A program made the translations under genes and the position numbers. Shown piece after piece: positions 1 through 6,124 of a stretch of 6,310 nt of DNA. Where the stretch lies: contig JAIVGT010000085.1 in the NCBI GenBank assembly GCA_020201485.1, forward strand, positions 1 through 6,310, in the 5' to 3' direction. This DNA is from Halobacteriales archaeon. GTDB taxonomy: Archaea > Thermoplasmatota > SW-10-69-26 > JACQPN01 > JAIVGT01. The notes below the pieces were generated by a model. The model saw only the letters and a program-made list of their open reading frames with translations. It was not told the DNA's origin and made no database searches. The stretch's first letter is position 1. Each line of letters starts with the position of its first letter.

Positions 1-17
1 CATGTCAGGGCGTGCAG

Positions 18-40
18 GAACCCGCATGCAAAACGGCATG
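18..40 (+). promoter_or_regulatory. Possible promoter or shared upstream element of the amidase gene
   Basis: This is the most AT-rich patch ahead of the amidase start, with CATGCAAAAC at 25-34. The 13-mer GAACCCGCATGCA (18-30) recurs with one mismatch at 1343-1355, just ahead of the lipoprotein-type signal peptide of the next gene. No good TATA box or Shine-Dalgarno sequence is evident. The assignment rests on composition and this repetition only. Confidence 0.2.
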
Positions 41-63
41 TGGGGCGCGCGCGATGCGGCCCC

Positions 64-1290
64 ATGCTGGGCCGGTTCCGAGCGGGCTGGGGCGTGGTCG
101 CGGTGCTCGTGCTCCTCGTGGCGAGTGCAATGCCGGCGGTGGCCGTGGACTATCCGGGGGCCACGTGGGTGCCGGCGAGCACGAGCAACTACACGGTGAG
201 CGACCGCGAGACCTCGCTCGACATCACGTACATCGTCATCCACGTCGCCGAGGGCAGCTACAGCGGCACGGTCAGCTGGTTCCAGAACAGCGCGGCGCAG
301 GCGAGCGCGCACTACGTCGTGTCGAAGACCGGCTCCATCACGCAGATGGTCGCGGACCGGGACATCGCGTGGCACGCCGGGAACTGGGCGTACAACCAGC
401 ACTCCCTGGGCATCGAGCACGAGGGCTTCACGAACCAGGCCGCGACCTGGACCGAGGCCATGTACCAGGCGAGCGCGCACCTCACGCGCTGGCTGGCCGA
501 CCAGCACGGCATCGCCCTGACGCATCCAACGGGCATCATGCCCGCGAGCCCGACGACGCAGACCGGCATCATCGGCCACAACCAGGTCCCGGACCCGAAC
601 AACCCGAACCTGGGCGGCGGCGCGGGGCATCACACCGACCCCGGGCAGTACTTCGATTGGGCGCACTACCTGGACCTCGTCCGCGGCACGAGCGTGTTCC
701 ACGTGGACATCATCGCCCCGGGCGACATGGCCTGGACGCGCGGCAGCGTCACGGCACAGGGCACGACGAGCGCGGACAGCGGCCTGCAATGGGCGCGCTG
801 GTGGATGGATGGCAGCGTCGCGCGCTGGGCCACGGCTCCGCCGCACGCCTGGGGGTATGACACGCGCGCCTACGCGGACGGCGACCACGTGCTCAAGTTC
901 GAGGCCAGGGACAGCGCGGGCACCATCGCCAGCGCCAGCGTCACGACACGCATCGACAACACGCCGCCCGACCTCGCCATCACCGAGCCGCGCCCCGGCG
1001 ACATCGACGTCGAGGGCATCCGCGCGCCCAGCTTCGTCGGGCTTACCATCCTCGCCGGGGACGTGAACGTGCACGCGGACGCCGACGACGCGGCGAGCGG
1101 CGTCGCGAGCGTCGCCTTCGCCGTAGACGGCGAGGTGCGCGCCACCCTCCCCCGGGCCCCCTTCGACTGGGACTGGTGGACGGGCAGGGACAGCCTGGGC
1201 GGCCACACGCTGACCGTGACCGCGTGGGACGTCGCGGGCAACAGCCGGTCCGTGAGCCTGGACGTGGACCTCACGATCCCCACGCCGTGA
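64..1290 (+). CDS. Secreted N-acetylmuramoyl-L-alanine amidase (Amidase_2/PGRP fold) with two Ig-like domains
   Basis: Zn-dependent amidase predicted to cut the bond between MurNAc and L-Ala of bacterial peptidoglycan, outside the cell. A start at ATG 64 gives 408 residues. Residues 1-27 form a signal peptide: basic MLGRFR, a hydrophobic core, then AVA before VDY. An in-frame GTG at 40 would only add eight residues ahead of it. The Amidase_2 domain covers about 30-205. Expected zinc ligands are H60 (in IVIHVAEG), H172 (in IIGHNQVP) and D192 (in HHTDPGQYFDW). E118 in SLGIEHEGF sits where AmpD has its catalytic Glu. The phrases ATWVPAS, SNYTVS, SWFQN and DIAWHAGNW are typical of secreted amidases of actinobacteria and similar bacteria (from family knowledge). 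Residues about 210-405 look like two Ig-like beta domains, joined at DNTPPDLAITEP, which may bind walls or act as spacers. Archaea lack murein, so I infer acquisition from bacteria and a role against, or feeding on, bacterial walls. There is no C-terminal anchor, so it is probably released. Confidence 0.9.
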   Translation: MLGRFRAGWGVVAVLVLLVASAMPAVAVDYPGATWVPASTSNYTVSDRETSLDITYIVIHVAEGSYSGTVSWFQNSAAQASAHYVVSKTGSITQMVADRDIAWHAGNWAYNQHSLGIEHEGFTNQAATWTEAMYQASAHLTRWLADQHGIALTHPTGIMPASPTTQTGIIGHNQVPDPNNPNLGGGAGHHTDPGQYFDWAHYLDLVRGTSVFHVDIIAPGDMAWTRGSVTAQGTTSADSGLQWARWWMDGSVARWATAPPHAWGYDTRAYADGDHVLKFEARDSAGTIASASVTTRIDNTPPDLAITEPRPGDIDVEGIRAPSFVGLTILAGDVNVHADADDAASGVASVAFAVDGEVRATLPRAPFDWDWWTGRDSLGGHTLTVTAWDVAGNSRSVSLDVDLTIPTP

Positions 1291-1360
1291 GCCTGCAAGG
1301 ACTCGTCAGGCCGAATCCATGCCGACAACCTACAAGTGCAACGAAGCCGCATGCAGGGCG

Positions 1361-1469
1361 ATGGGTCCCCGGCTGAGCCCGCTCGCCGTCGCGCTCGCGC
1401 TGCTCCTCACCGGCTGCGTGAGCCAGTCCACGGTCGGCGCTGCACAGCGGCAGCTTCGGCCTCGACCTC
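1361..1469 (+). other. Out-of-frame N-terminus of the LVIVD gene: lipoprotein signal peptide and frameshift zone
   Basis: ATG 1361 opens a reading frame encoding MGPRLSPLAVALALLLTGC, a compact lipoprotein signal peptide with an LTGC lipobox whose Cys is codon 1415-1417. The frame then continues as VSQSTVG and degenerates into Arg/Pro-rich sequence typical of a wrong frame in GC-rich DNA. The body of the propeller lies one base further on. That frame opens after a TGA at 1419-1421 and reads sensibly as HSGSFGLDLVAQTSG from about 1443. The shift therefore falls between 1422 and about 1455 and corresponds to one extra base (or two missing). The stretch has no long homopolymer and no obvious slippery site. 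An upstream in-frame ATG at 1319 would add 14 residues that do not look like part of a signal peptide. Sequencing error, a real mutation, or recoding are all possible. Confidence 0.7.
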
Positions 1470-2726
1470 GTGGCGCAGACGAGCGGCCTGCCCGGCTCCA
1501 TCCCGGCGGGCATCGCCTACAGCGAGCTCGACGTGAAGGACGGCTGGGCGTACGTGTGCCGAGCCGGCGCGCAGGGCGGCTTCGTCGTCGTCGACGTCCA
1601 CGACCCGGCGCACCCGGAGCCGGTCGGGGAGCAGGCCGGCATGGGCTGCAGCGACATCAAGGTCAACGACGACGGCGACCTGGTGTTCTATGGCACCCAG
1701 CGCAACGCCCCCGCGGAGCTCGCCACGAGCACCGCGCCGCCGACGGAGCGCGCGCCGCGCGGCGTGTACCTCGTCAACGTCAAGGACAAGGCGCACCCGC
1801 AGGTCGAGAACTTCATGGCCATCCCGACGAACGGGGTGCACACGCTTCACTACGTGAAGCAGGAGAGCCGCGAGCTGCTCCTCGTGCAGACCTACGACTG
1901 GATCGTCGACGGCGGCCTGGGCACGGGCGTGAGCACCGGCCAGAACCTGCCCGCCACGCCGCGCGTGAACATCTTCGAGGTGCAGCACGGCGTGCTCGGC
2001 AACCGTCAGCTCCAGCTCCTCAGCGTGTGGGAGGACCCCACCCTCCCGCCGCAGGGCCAGAACTACTTCCCGCACGACGTCACCGTGCAGAAGCAACCGC
2101 TCGACGGGCACTGGTACGCGTACGTCGCGTGCTGGGACAGCGGGCTCGTGCTCCTCAACATCGACGACCCGACGCAGCCGTTCGAGGTCAGCCGCTTCGC
2201 CGACACCGGGCCGAGCAAGGTCGTGCACACGCACCAGGCCCGGCCCTTCCCCCAGCTCATCGCCGGCCGGCACGTCACGGTCCTGGAGCCGGAGCTGCCG
2301 AGCGGTGACGAGACGGGGCAGTTCACCCTCGTGGACACCACCGACCCGGCGCACCCGCAGCGCCTCGGCTACTGGACCTTGCCCGGGCACCTCGTCATCC
2401 CGGGCGGCTTCCTGTTCAGCCCGCACAACTTCAACCTCGCGAACGGCCGCATCTACCTCGCGCACAACCACGCCGGGGTCTGGGTCGTGGACGTGGGCGA
2501 CGCGGAGAAGCTGCTGCATCCGGTCGCGGTGGGCTATTACCAGCCGCACGCCGGCGCGCGCGAGCAGAAGTGCGCCGAGGCGCACACGTGGAGCGCGTTC
2601 TTCGTGCAGGGCTACGTGTACGCGAGCGACGAGTGCTACGGGCTGAACATCCTGCGGTTCCAGGGCGACCAAGGGCTCGAAGGCCAGGGCCCGATGCGCG
2701 TCATGCCGTCGATCGGCTCGGTGTGA
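1470..2726 (+). CDS. Secreted LVIVD-repeat beta-propeller protein (body; N-terminus frameshifted)
   Basis: The GTG at 1470 is the first usable start in this frame and gives 418 residues. The true protein probably begins with the lipoprotein signal at 1361 in another frame, giving about 455 residues. The sequence holds repeated propeller blades of LVIVD type: GGFVVVDVHDPAHPEPVG (from about residue 36), then GVYLVNVKDKAHP, GLVLLNIDDPTQP, FTLVDTTDPAHPQ and GVWVVDVGDAEK. LVIVD proteins are extracytoplasmic propellers of unsettled function. Histidines recur at one point of successive blades: H124 and H127, H202 (PHDV), H253 and H255 (HTH), H319 (PHNF), H332 and H334 (HNH), and H372 (AHTW). They could line one face of the propeller and bind metal, but that is inference. 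The Cys of the LTGC lipobox would be lipidated, tethering the protein to the outer face of the membrane. It lies about 70 bases after the amidase on the same strand and may be co-transcribed. Its last 26 bases overlap the end of the convergent membrane-protein gene. Confidence 0.85.
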   Translation: MAQTSGLPGSIPAGIAYSELDVKDGWAYVCRAGAQGGFVVVDVHDPAHPEPVGEQAGMGCSDIKVNDDGDLVFYGTQRNAPAELATSTAPPTERAPRGVYLVNVKDKAHPQVENFMAIPTNGVHTLHYVKQESRELLLVQTYDWIVDGGLGTGVSTGQNLPATPRVNIFEVQHGVLGNRQLQLLSVWEDPTLPPQGQNYFPHDVTVQKQPLDGHWYAYVACWDSGLVLLNIDDPTQPFEVSRFADTGPSKVVHTHQARPFPQLIAGRHVTVLEPELPSGDETGQFTLVDTTDPAHPQRLGYWTLPGHLVIPGGFLFSPHNFNLANGRIYLAHNHAGVWVVDVGDAEKLLHPVAVGYYQPHAGAREQKCAEAHTWSAFFVQGYVYASDECYGLNILRFQGDQGLEGQGPMRVMPSIGSV

Positions 2727-3258
2727 GCCGGTCGAGCCAGCCGATGAACAAGCTCAGCCCCGCCATGGCGATGCCGAGCAGCGCGAGGGCGAGCAGGAGG
2801 CTCGGGACGGCCGGGGCGGCTCGCGGCCGGGTCGGATACGCGCCCAACGTCGCCGCGAGCGGGGGCGGCACCGCCAGGAGGAAGGCCGCCAATCGGGCTG
2901 CGCCGCGCGCCGCTCCGTCGGTCGTGGCCGCGAGGAGGACGGCGAGCGGCAGGGGCGCGACCGCCAGGAAGAAGATGGACAAGCCGGCGAGGCCGCTCTC
3001 CGCCCCGCCCACGTCCGCGAGGGCTCCTTGCGCGGTGCCGATGGTCAGGCCGACGCCGAGGATGCCGGCGGCCGCCGCTGCTCCCCAGGCCACGAGCGCC
3101 GGGCGCACACCGCGCGCCAAACTGGGCTCGGCGCGGCAGAGCAGCAGGCCGGCGGGGACGAGGAGCCAGGACAGGAAGAAGCCGGCGGCTCCTGCGATGC
3201 CTGCGAAGGCGAGCTGGAGGGGTGTGGCAGCCGCGACCAGGGCCAGCCCGCCGCGCAT
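2701..3258 (-). CDS. Small polytopic membrane protein of unknown function
   Basis: I do not recognise a family. ATG at 3258 (reading leftward) to TGA at 2701-2703 gives 185 residues, with no in-frame ATG, GTG or TTG in the 40 bases upstream. The frame stays open far upstream only because GC-rich DNA has few stops, and the upstream translation is Arg/Pro-rich noise. Hydrophobic segments lie at about 3-20, 21-41, 53-74, 90-111, 120-141 and 151-175, so five or six membrane helices. Loops are short: RAEPSLARGVRP (42-53), the polar ADVGGAESG (81-89), TTDGAARG (112-119) and YPTRPRAAP (141-149). There is one Cys (C41) and no His. It begins 47 bases after the PGF-CTERM surface-protein gene on the same strand, so a common mRNA and a role in the same envelope process are plausible. 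It lacks the Cys, Arg and His catalytic residues of archaeosortases, so it is probably not the sorting enzyme. Confidence 0.75.
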   Translation of the reverse strand: MRGGLALVAAATPLQLAFAGIAGAAGFFLSWLLVPAGLLLCRAEPSLARGVRPALVAWGAAAAAGILGVGLTIGTAQGALADVGGAESGLAGLSIFFLAVAPLPLAVLLAATTDGAARGAARLAAFLLAVPPPLAATLGAYPTRPRAAPAVPSLLLALALLGIAMAGLSLFIGWLDRLTPSRSTA

Positions 3259-3305
3259 GCGGAAGGACGCCCGCCGCGCGGGATGAAGCTTGTCCCCCGC
3301 CCTCG

Positions 3306-5582
3306 TCAGCGGCGGCGCGACATCGCCAGGGCGGCGGCCACCGCGAGGAGCGAGGCTCCCTCGAAGCCGGGCGTCGCACGGGGCGGAGGCAGCGGTGGCG
3401 GTCCTTCTGCCGCGAGACGGGGGGCCTGCGGGTAGTGCACTTGGAGGGTGAGGTTGTAGAGCGCACCGGCGTAGTCGAGCGGCGCATAGCCCGCGCCCTG
3501 CACGCGCAGCGTCCACGTCCCTTCGTGCGGGGCGTGCTCCGCGAGGCTCGCTCCGCCCGCCGCCACCGCTTGCGGGACCGGGCTGGCGGCGTACGATCCG
3601 TTCGCGGCGCCGGGCGGGAGCAGGCTCATGGTGAGCGCCGCCGGGCCCACGCCGTCCACGTGCTGCACGACCGCCATCGTGCCGAGGTCGAGCCGGGCCT
3701 CGAGGTCCGACGCGCCCGGCAGGACGGGGACGGCGAAATCCTTGAGGTACGCGTACCCTTGCTGCGTGCTCACGCGCAGGCTGCTCGTGCTCTCGTGGTA
3801 GTGCGCGTGCCACATCGCGGGCAGCAATCCATCCGCCGGCGCGGGCACGGTGAACGGCCAGCTCGCGATGGCCGGCTCCCAGAACGCCCCGCTCGCCTCC
3901 GGCGTCGGGCCGCTGAAGGCGCTCACGATGTACGTGCCCGGCGCGTCCGGAGTGAAGCTCACCGGGAGCAGGCCGTCGTGCGGGTGGCGGTGCCCGGTGG
4001 TGGAGAGCACGGTGCCGTCGGGGCTGCTCACGCTGAAGATGAAATCCGGGTGGAGCGCGACCTGGCCGCGCGCGTCCTTCACGAGCAGCACGCCCTCGAC
4101 GGGTCGCCACACCGCCGGGGCCTGGTCGAGCACGACTTGCGCCTCGACCCCGCCCGTGCCGAGCGCGATGGGGTCGCCGTTCCGGGACTCCGGCGTGCCC
4201 GTGGCCTGCACCGGCAGAAGGGGCGCGCGGTCGTAGAACGCCGCGATGACGCTGTGCAGCATCGTGCCTGCCACGCCGAGGGGCGAGGCCCCGCTGCCGT
4301 ACAGGTGCAAGCGGTACTCGCCGGGCGTCAGGCCGTCCTTGAGCTGGAGGTCGAGCTGCGGGGTGAGCGCGTCCACCTTGCCGTAGCCGAGCTGCTCCCC
4401 GCCCGCGCCGAGGAGCTCGCCGTAGATGCTGCCGGCGGAGGCCGTGCCCAGGGTCGTGCCGAGCGTGACCTGCGCGCTCACCGCGCTCGCCCCGTCCGCG
4501 ACCGGGAAGCGGTACAGCTTCTCGTACTGGCGCGGGATGTCCTGCGTGTTCGCGTGCAGCTCCGCCGTGGGCTCGTCGTACGCGGCGCGGTACTTCGCCG
4601 GCATGCGCATCGCGTCCGCGTCGAGCGGCAGGAGCGTGACGGGGAAGTCCGCGACCACCGGCTCGAACAGGTAGCTCGTCACGGTGGCGAGCGGCCGGGC
4701 GGCGAGGAGGACGCGGTAGTTGCCGGGCGCGGGGAAGGTGTAGGCGAACGGGAGCGCGCCGTCGCTGCGGTGCAGCAGGCCGGTCGTGTACAGCACCTCG
4801 TTGCGCTCGTCCACGACGCTCGCCGCCAGGTCGAGGTCGGTCACGGCCGCGCCCGCGTGCTGCACGCTGGCCGTGAGACGGGCCGGGGCCCACACCTCGA
4901 TGGGCGCGCTGGTCGTCAGCGCGAAGTCCGCGCCTTGGAAGCTCTGCCGCACCGTGCCGAGCGCCAAGGGCTGAGGGTCCGCGACGCGCAGGGCCGCGGA
5001 CCGGGCCGGGCCTTGCTGCTGCACGCGCGCCTCGGGCAGGCTCAGCGGCAGGTCGCGCACGCCGAAGCCCGGCTTGTAGAAGCCGCTCTCGCTGCTCGCC
5101 GCCACGATGAGCAGGCGGGGGGGCTCGCCTGGCGCGAGCACGGGCGTGCCGTTGAGCCGGGCGTGGAGCGTGATGGGCGCAGTGAAGTTGTACACGAGCT
5201 GCACGCCGGTCGGCGTGGGGTGCGACTCCGCGTGGCTGGGGTCGATGGGCACGGTGATGTTCGCCGGCTCGACGCTCGCCTGCAGCCCATCCGCGATGCC
5301 CGGGAAGGCGAAGCTGACAACGATGGGGCTGAGGGGGTCGTTCGCGGCAAGGCCTTCCGCGCTCACGTCCCACGTGAAGGTGAGCGTGCCTGACAGCGCG
5401 AGCTCGTGTCCGCCGCGCAGCTCGAACGCCGTTCCGCGCGCCCCGAGGTCGAAGACGAGCCGGGGATAGATGTAGCCGCACGGGACGTCCGCTGCAAGCG
5501 AGGTCGCGCAGGCGTGGGCCGGCGCAGCGAGCAGGCTCATCCCGAGGAGGGCGAGCAGGAGGGCTGCCGGCGCGCGGGCCAC
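3306..5582 (-). CDS. PGF-CTERM surface protein with duplicated beta domains and histidine clusters
   Basis: GTG at 5582 is the only start after an in-frame TAA at 5607-5609, giving 758 residues. Residues 1-24 form a signal peptide ending in AHA before C25. The C-terminus has a Pro-rich linker (728-734), PGF at 738-740, a short hydrophobic segment and final RRR. This is the PGF-CTERM signal that archaeosortase A cleaves, replacing the segment with a membrane lipid. I therefore infer a lipid-anchored exterior protein. Residues about 25-200 form a beta-rich domain containing the only two cysteines I see, C25 and C35, a possible disulfide. Residues about 205-470 and 471-725 are diverged copies of one unit: VLYTTG..HRSDG..P matches VLSTTG..HPHDG..P, and FEPVVADFPVT matches WEPAIASWPFT. 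Each unit starts like an extracellular beta-sandwich (G.Y.V) and ends like a PPC-type jelly roll. The second unit has HRHPH (531-535) and HAHYH (592-596), possible metal sites. Sequons at N108, N132, N144, N661 and N710 suggest glycosylation. The function is unknown. Confidence 0.88.
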   Translation of the reverse strand: MARAPAALLLALLGMSLLAAPAHACATSLAADVPCGYIYPRLVFDLGARGTAFELRGGHELALSGTLTFTWDVSAEGLAANDPLSPIVVSFAFPGIADGLQASVEPANITVPIDPSHAESHPTPTGVQLVYNFTAPITLHARLNGTPVLAPGEPPRLLIVAASSESGFYKPGFGVRDLPLSLPEARVQQQGPARSAALRVADPQPLALGTVRQSFQGADFALTTSAPIEVWAPARLTASVQHAGAAVTDLDLAASVVDERNEVLYTTGLLHRSDGALPFAYTFPAPGNYRVLLAARPLATVTSYLFEPVVADFPVTLLPLDADAMRMPAKYRAAYDEPTAELHANTQDIPRQYEKLYRFPVADGASAVSAQVTLGTTLGTASAGSIYGELLGAGGEQLGYGKVDALTPQLDLQLKDGLTPGEYRLHLYGSGASPLGVAGTMLHSVIAAFYDRAPLLPVQATGTPESRNGDPIALGTGGVEAQVVLDQAPAVWRPVEGVLLVKDARGQVALHPDFIFSVSSPDGTVLSTTGHRHPHDGLLPVSFTPDAPGTYIVSAFSGPTPEASGAFWEPAIASWPFTVPAPADGLLPAMWHAHYHESTSSLRVSTQQGYAYLKDFAVPVLPGASDLEARLDLGTMAVVQHVDGVGPAALTMSLLPPGAANGSYAASPVPQAVAAGGASLAEHAPHEGTWTLRVQGAGYAPLDYAGALYNLTLQVHYPQAPRLAAEGPPPLPPPRATPGFEGASLLAVAAALAMSRRR
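3309..3371 (-). other. PGF-CTERM archaeal protein-sorting signal
   Basis: This encodes the last 21 residues of the surface protein: PGF (codons at 3363-3371), a roughly 14-residue hydrophobic stretch LLAVAAALAM with flanking small residues, and terminal SRRR just before the stop. The order PGF, transmembrane segment, basic cluster is the established archaeosortase A recognition architecture. A Pro-rich spacer precedes it, as is common for wall-spanning or glycosylated stalks. No archaeosortase gene lies in this window. Confidence 0.88.
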
Positions 5583-5603
5583 GCCCGCCAGTCGGGTTCG
5601 GCC

Positions 5604-5617
5604 GCCTTAGGCTTTCT
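5604..5617 (-). promoter_or_regulatory. Candidate leaderless promoter (BRE/TATA) of the surface-protein gene
   Basis: Read on the minus strand, GAAAGCCTAAGGCG is a relatively AT-rich patch in very GC-rich DNA, centred about 25-28 bases before the GTG at 5582. That is the distance expected of an archaeal TATA box when transcription starts at or next to the start codon. The purine-rich GAAA would sit where a BRE belongs. The match to a TATA consensus is weak. No Shine-Dalgarno sequence precedes the GTG, which fits a leaderless mRNA. Confidence 0.35.
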
Positions 5618-5750
5618 GCTTCCCGGGCTGCGCGGAGGGCTCGAGACGGGCCCTGGCCGGGCGGGCATCCCTCCGGCGCGCTGGGACGGGACTTGCCGTG
5701 TGCCGGAGGATTCGCGAGGCCGGACGATGTCGTCGCACGCGCGCGGTGAG

Positions 5751-5758
5751 TACTAGTA
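5751..5758 (+). promoter_or_regulatory. rnp4: Candidate TATA box of the rnp4-YhbY operon
   Basis: TACTAGTA is a perfect palindrome and one of the most AT-rich octamers in the region. It is centred about 25 bases before the GTG at 5780. That spacing matches the archaeal TATA-to-start distance (about 26 bases), so a leaderless transcript beginning at the GTG is likely. An in-frame TGA at 5747-5749 rules out a longer protein, which supports both the start and the promoter assignment. Confidence 0.5.
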
Positions 5759-5779
5759 GCGCGACGCCACTGCCCCGAC

Positions 5780-6124
5780 GTGCGCCGGGACAAGGCCGAG
5801 GAGCGCCGCATCGCGCGCGAGCGCATCGCCCGCCTGCTCAGCCTGGCCCAAGAGCGGGCCCGCGCCGGCGACCTGCCGAAGGCGGACCGCTACGCCCACC
5901 TGGCGCGGCGGGTGGGGCAGAAGTACGTCGTCCGTCTCGGCCGCACCGAGCGCTTGCAGGTCTGCCGCGGCTGCGAGGCGTACCTGCTCCCGGGCAAGAC
6001 GAGCCGGGTGCGCACCACCGAGGGCAAGGTGAGCGTGACCTGCCTGCGGTGCGGCCGCATCGCGCGGCATGGTTATCTGCGCGAGCAGCGTGCGCGGCGC
6101 GCAGGCAACGCGCCACGGGGATGA
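5780..6124 (+). CDS. rnp4: Ribonuclease P protein component 4 (Rpp21/Rpr2 family)
   Basis: Protein subunit of archaeal RNase P, which with the catalytic RNA removes the 5' leader of pre-tRNA; in known archaeal complexes it pairs with Rpp29. The GTG at 5780 is the only start downstream of an in-frame TGA at 5747-5749 that keeps the N-terminal helices, and the 114-residue product is of normal family length. Residues 5-55 are two basic amphipathic helices, with the typical LA..ERA..G...KADRYA.LAR..G.KY pattern. The C-terminal zinc ribbon has its four ligands C62, C65, C88 and C91 (CRGC and CLRC). PG at 71-72 and the basic stretch 73-83 lie between the knuckles and resemble the RNA-contacting loop of the family. 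The tail is Arg-rich. The stop overlaps the next ATG as ATGA, so the two genes are probably translationally coupled. The family is absent from bacteria, which fixes the domain of the host. Confidence 0.95.
   Translation: MRRDKAEERRIARERIARLLSLAQERARAGDLPKADRYAHLARRVGQKYVVRLGRTERLQVCRGCEAYLLPGKTSRVRTTEGKVSVTCLRCGRIARHGYLREQRARRAGNAPRG

Larger units (their letters stand above)
5583..5779. other. Divergent intergenic region between surface-protein operon and RNase P operon
   Basis: These 197 bases lie between two divergently read GTG starts. Candidate TATA boxes sit at both ends. The middle holds an inverted repeat, CCTCCGGC at 5670-5677 and GCCGGAGG at 5702-5709. On the plus strand this stem can extend to 5681/5698 with two G-U pairs, leaving a 16-base loop. 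A short direct repeat (GGGAC at 5683-5687 and 5688-5692) lies in the loop region. I see no tRNA, C/D-box or other recognisable RNA here. Confidence 0.6.

Noticed and set aside
1..1290. Bacterial origin of the whole window, suggested by the murein amidase
   Set aside because: The Rpp21-type RNase P protein and the PGF-CTERM sorting tail are archaeal features, and base composition looks uniform across the window with no visible junction.
1407..2672. A 421-codon minus-strand frame opposite the LVIVD gene
   Set aside because: It is a Val/Arg/Leu/His-rich shadow. The plus strand contains clear LVIVD repeats over the same stretch.
2701..3258. Archaeosortase A as the identity of the small membrane protein next to the PGF-CTERM gene
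   Set aside because: It is shorter than typical archaeosortases, contains no His, and lacks the conserved Cys and Arg motifs of the exosortase/archaeosortase family.
3222..5393. A 723-codon open frame on the plus strand opposite the surface-protein gene
   Set aside because: It is Arg/Ala/Gly/His-rich with no domain-like segments. The opposite strand encodes a coherent protein with a signal peptide, internal repeats and a PGF-CTERM tail, so this is an antisense shadow of GC-rich coding DNA.
5583..5779. tRNA or other structured RNA gene in the divergent gap (a GGTTCG string occurs at 5595-5600)
   Set aside because: No acceptor stem, anticodon arm or CCA-side pairing can be laid out around it. 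The string lies within an otherwise unstructured promoter-proximal stretch.
3259..5826. Very long upstream extension of the 185-residue membrane protein (open frame of 1041 codons)
   Set aside because: The extra N-terminal part is low-complexity Arg/Pro/Ala sequence lying in another frame of the surface-protein gene. Only the hydrophobic part after ATG 3258 looks like a protein.
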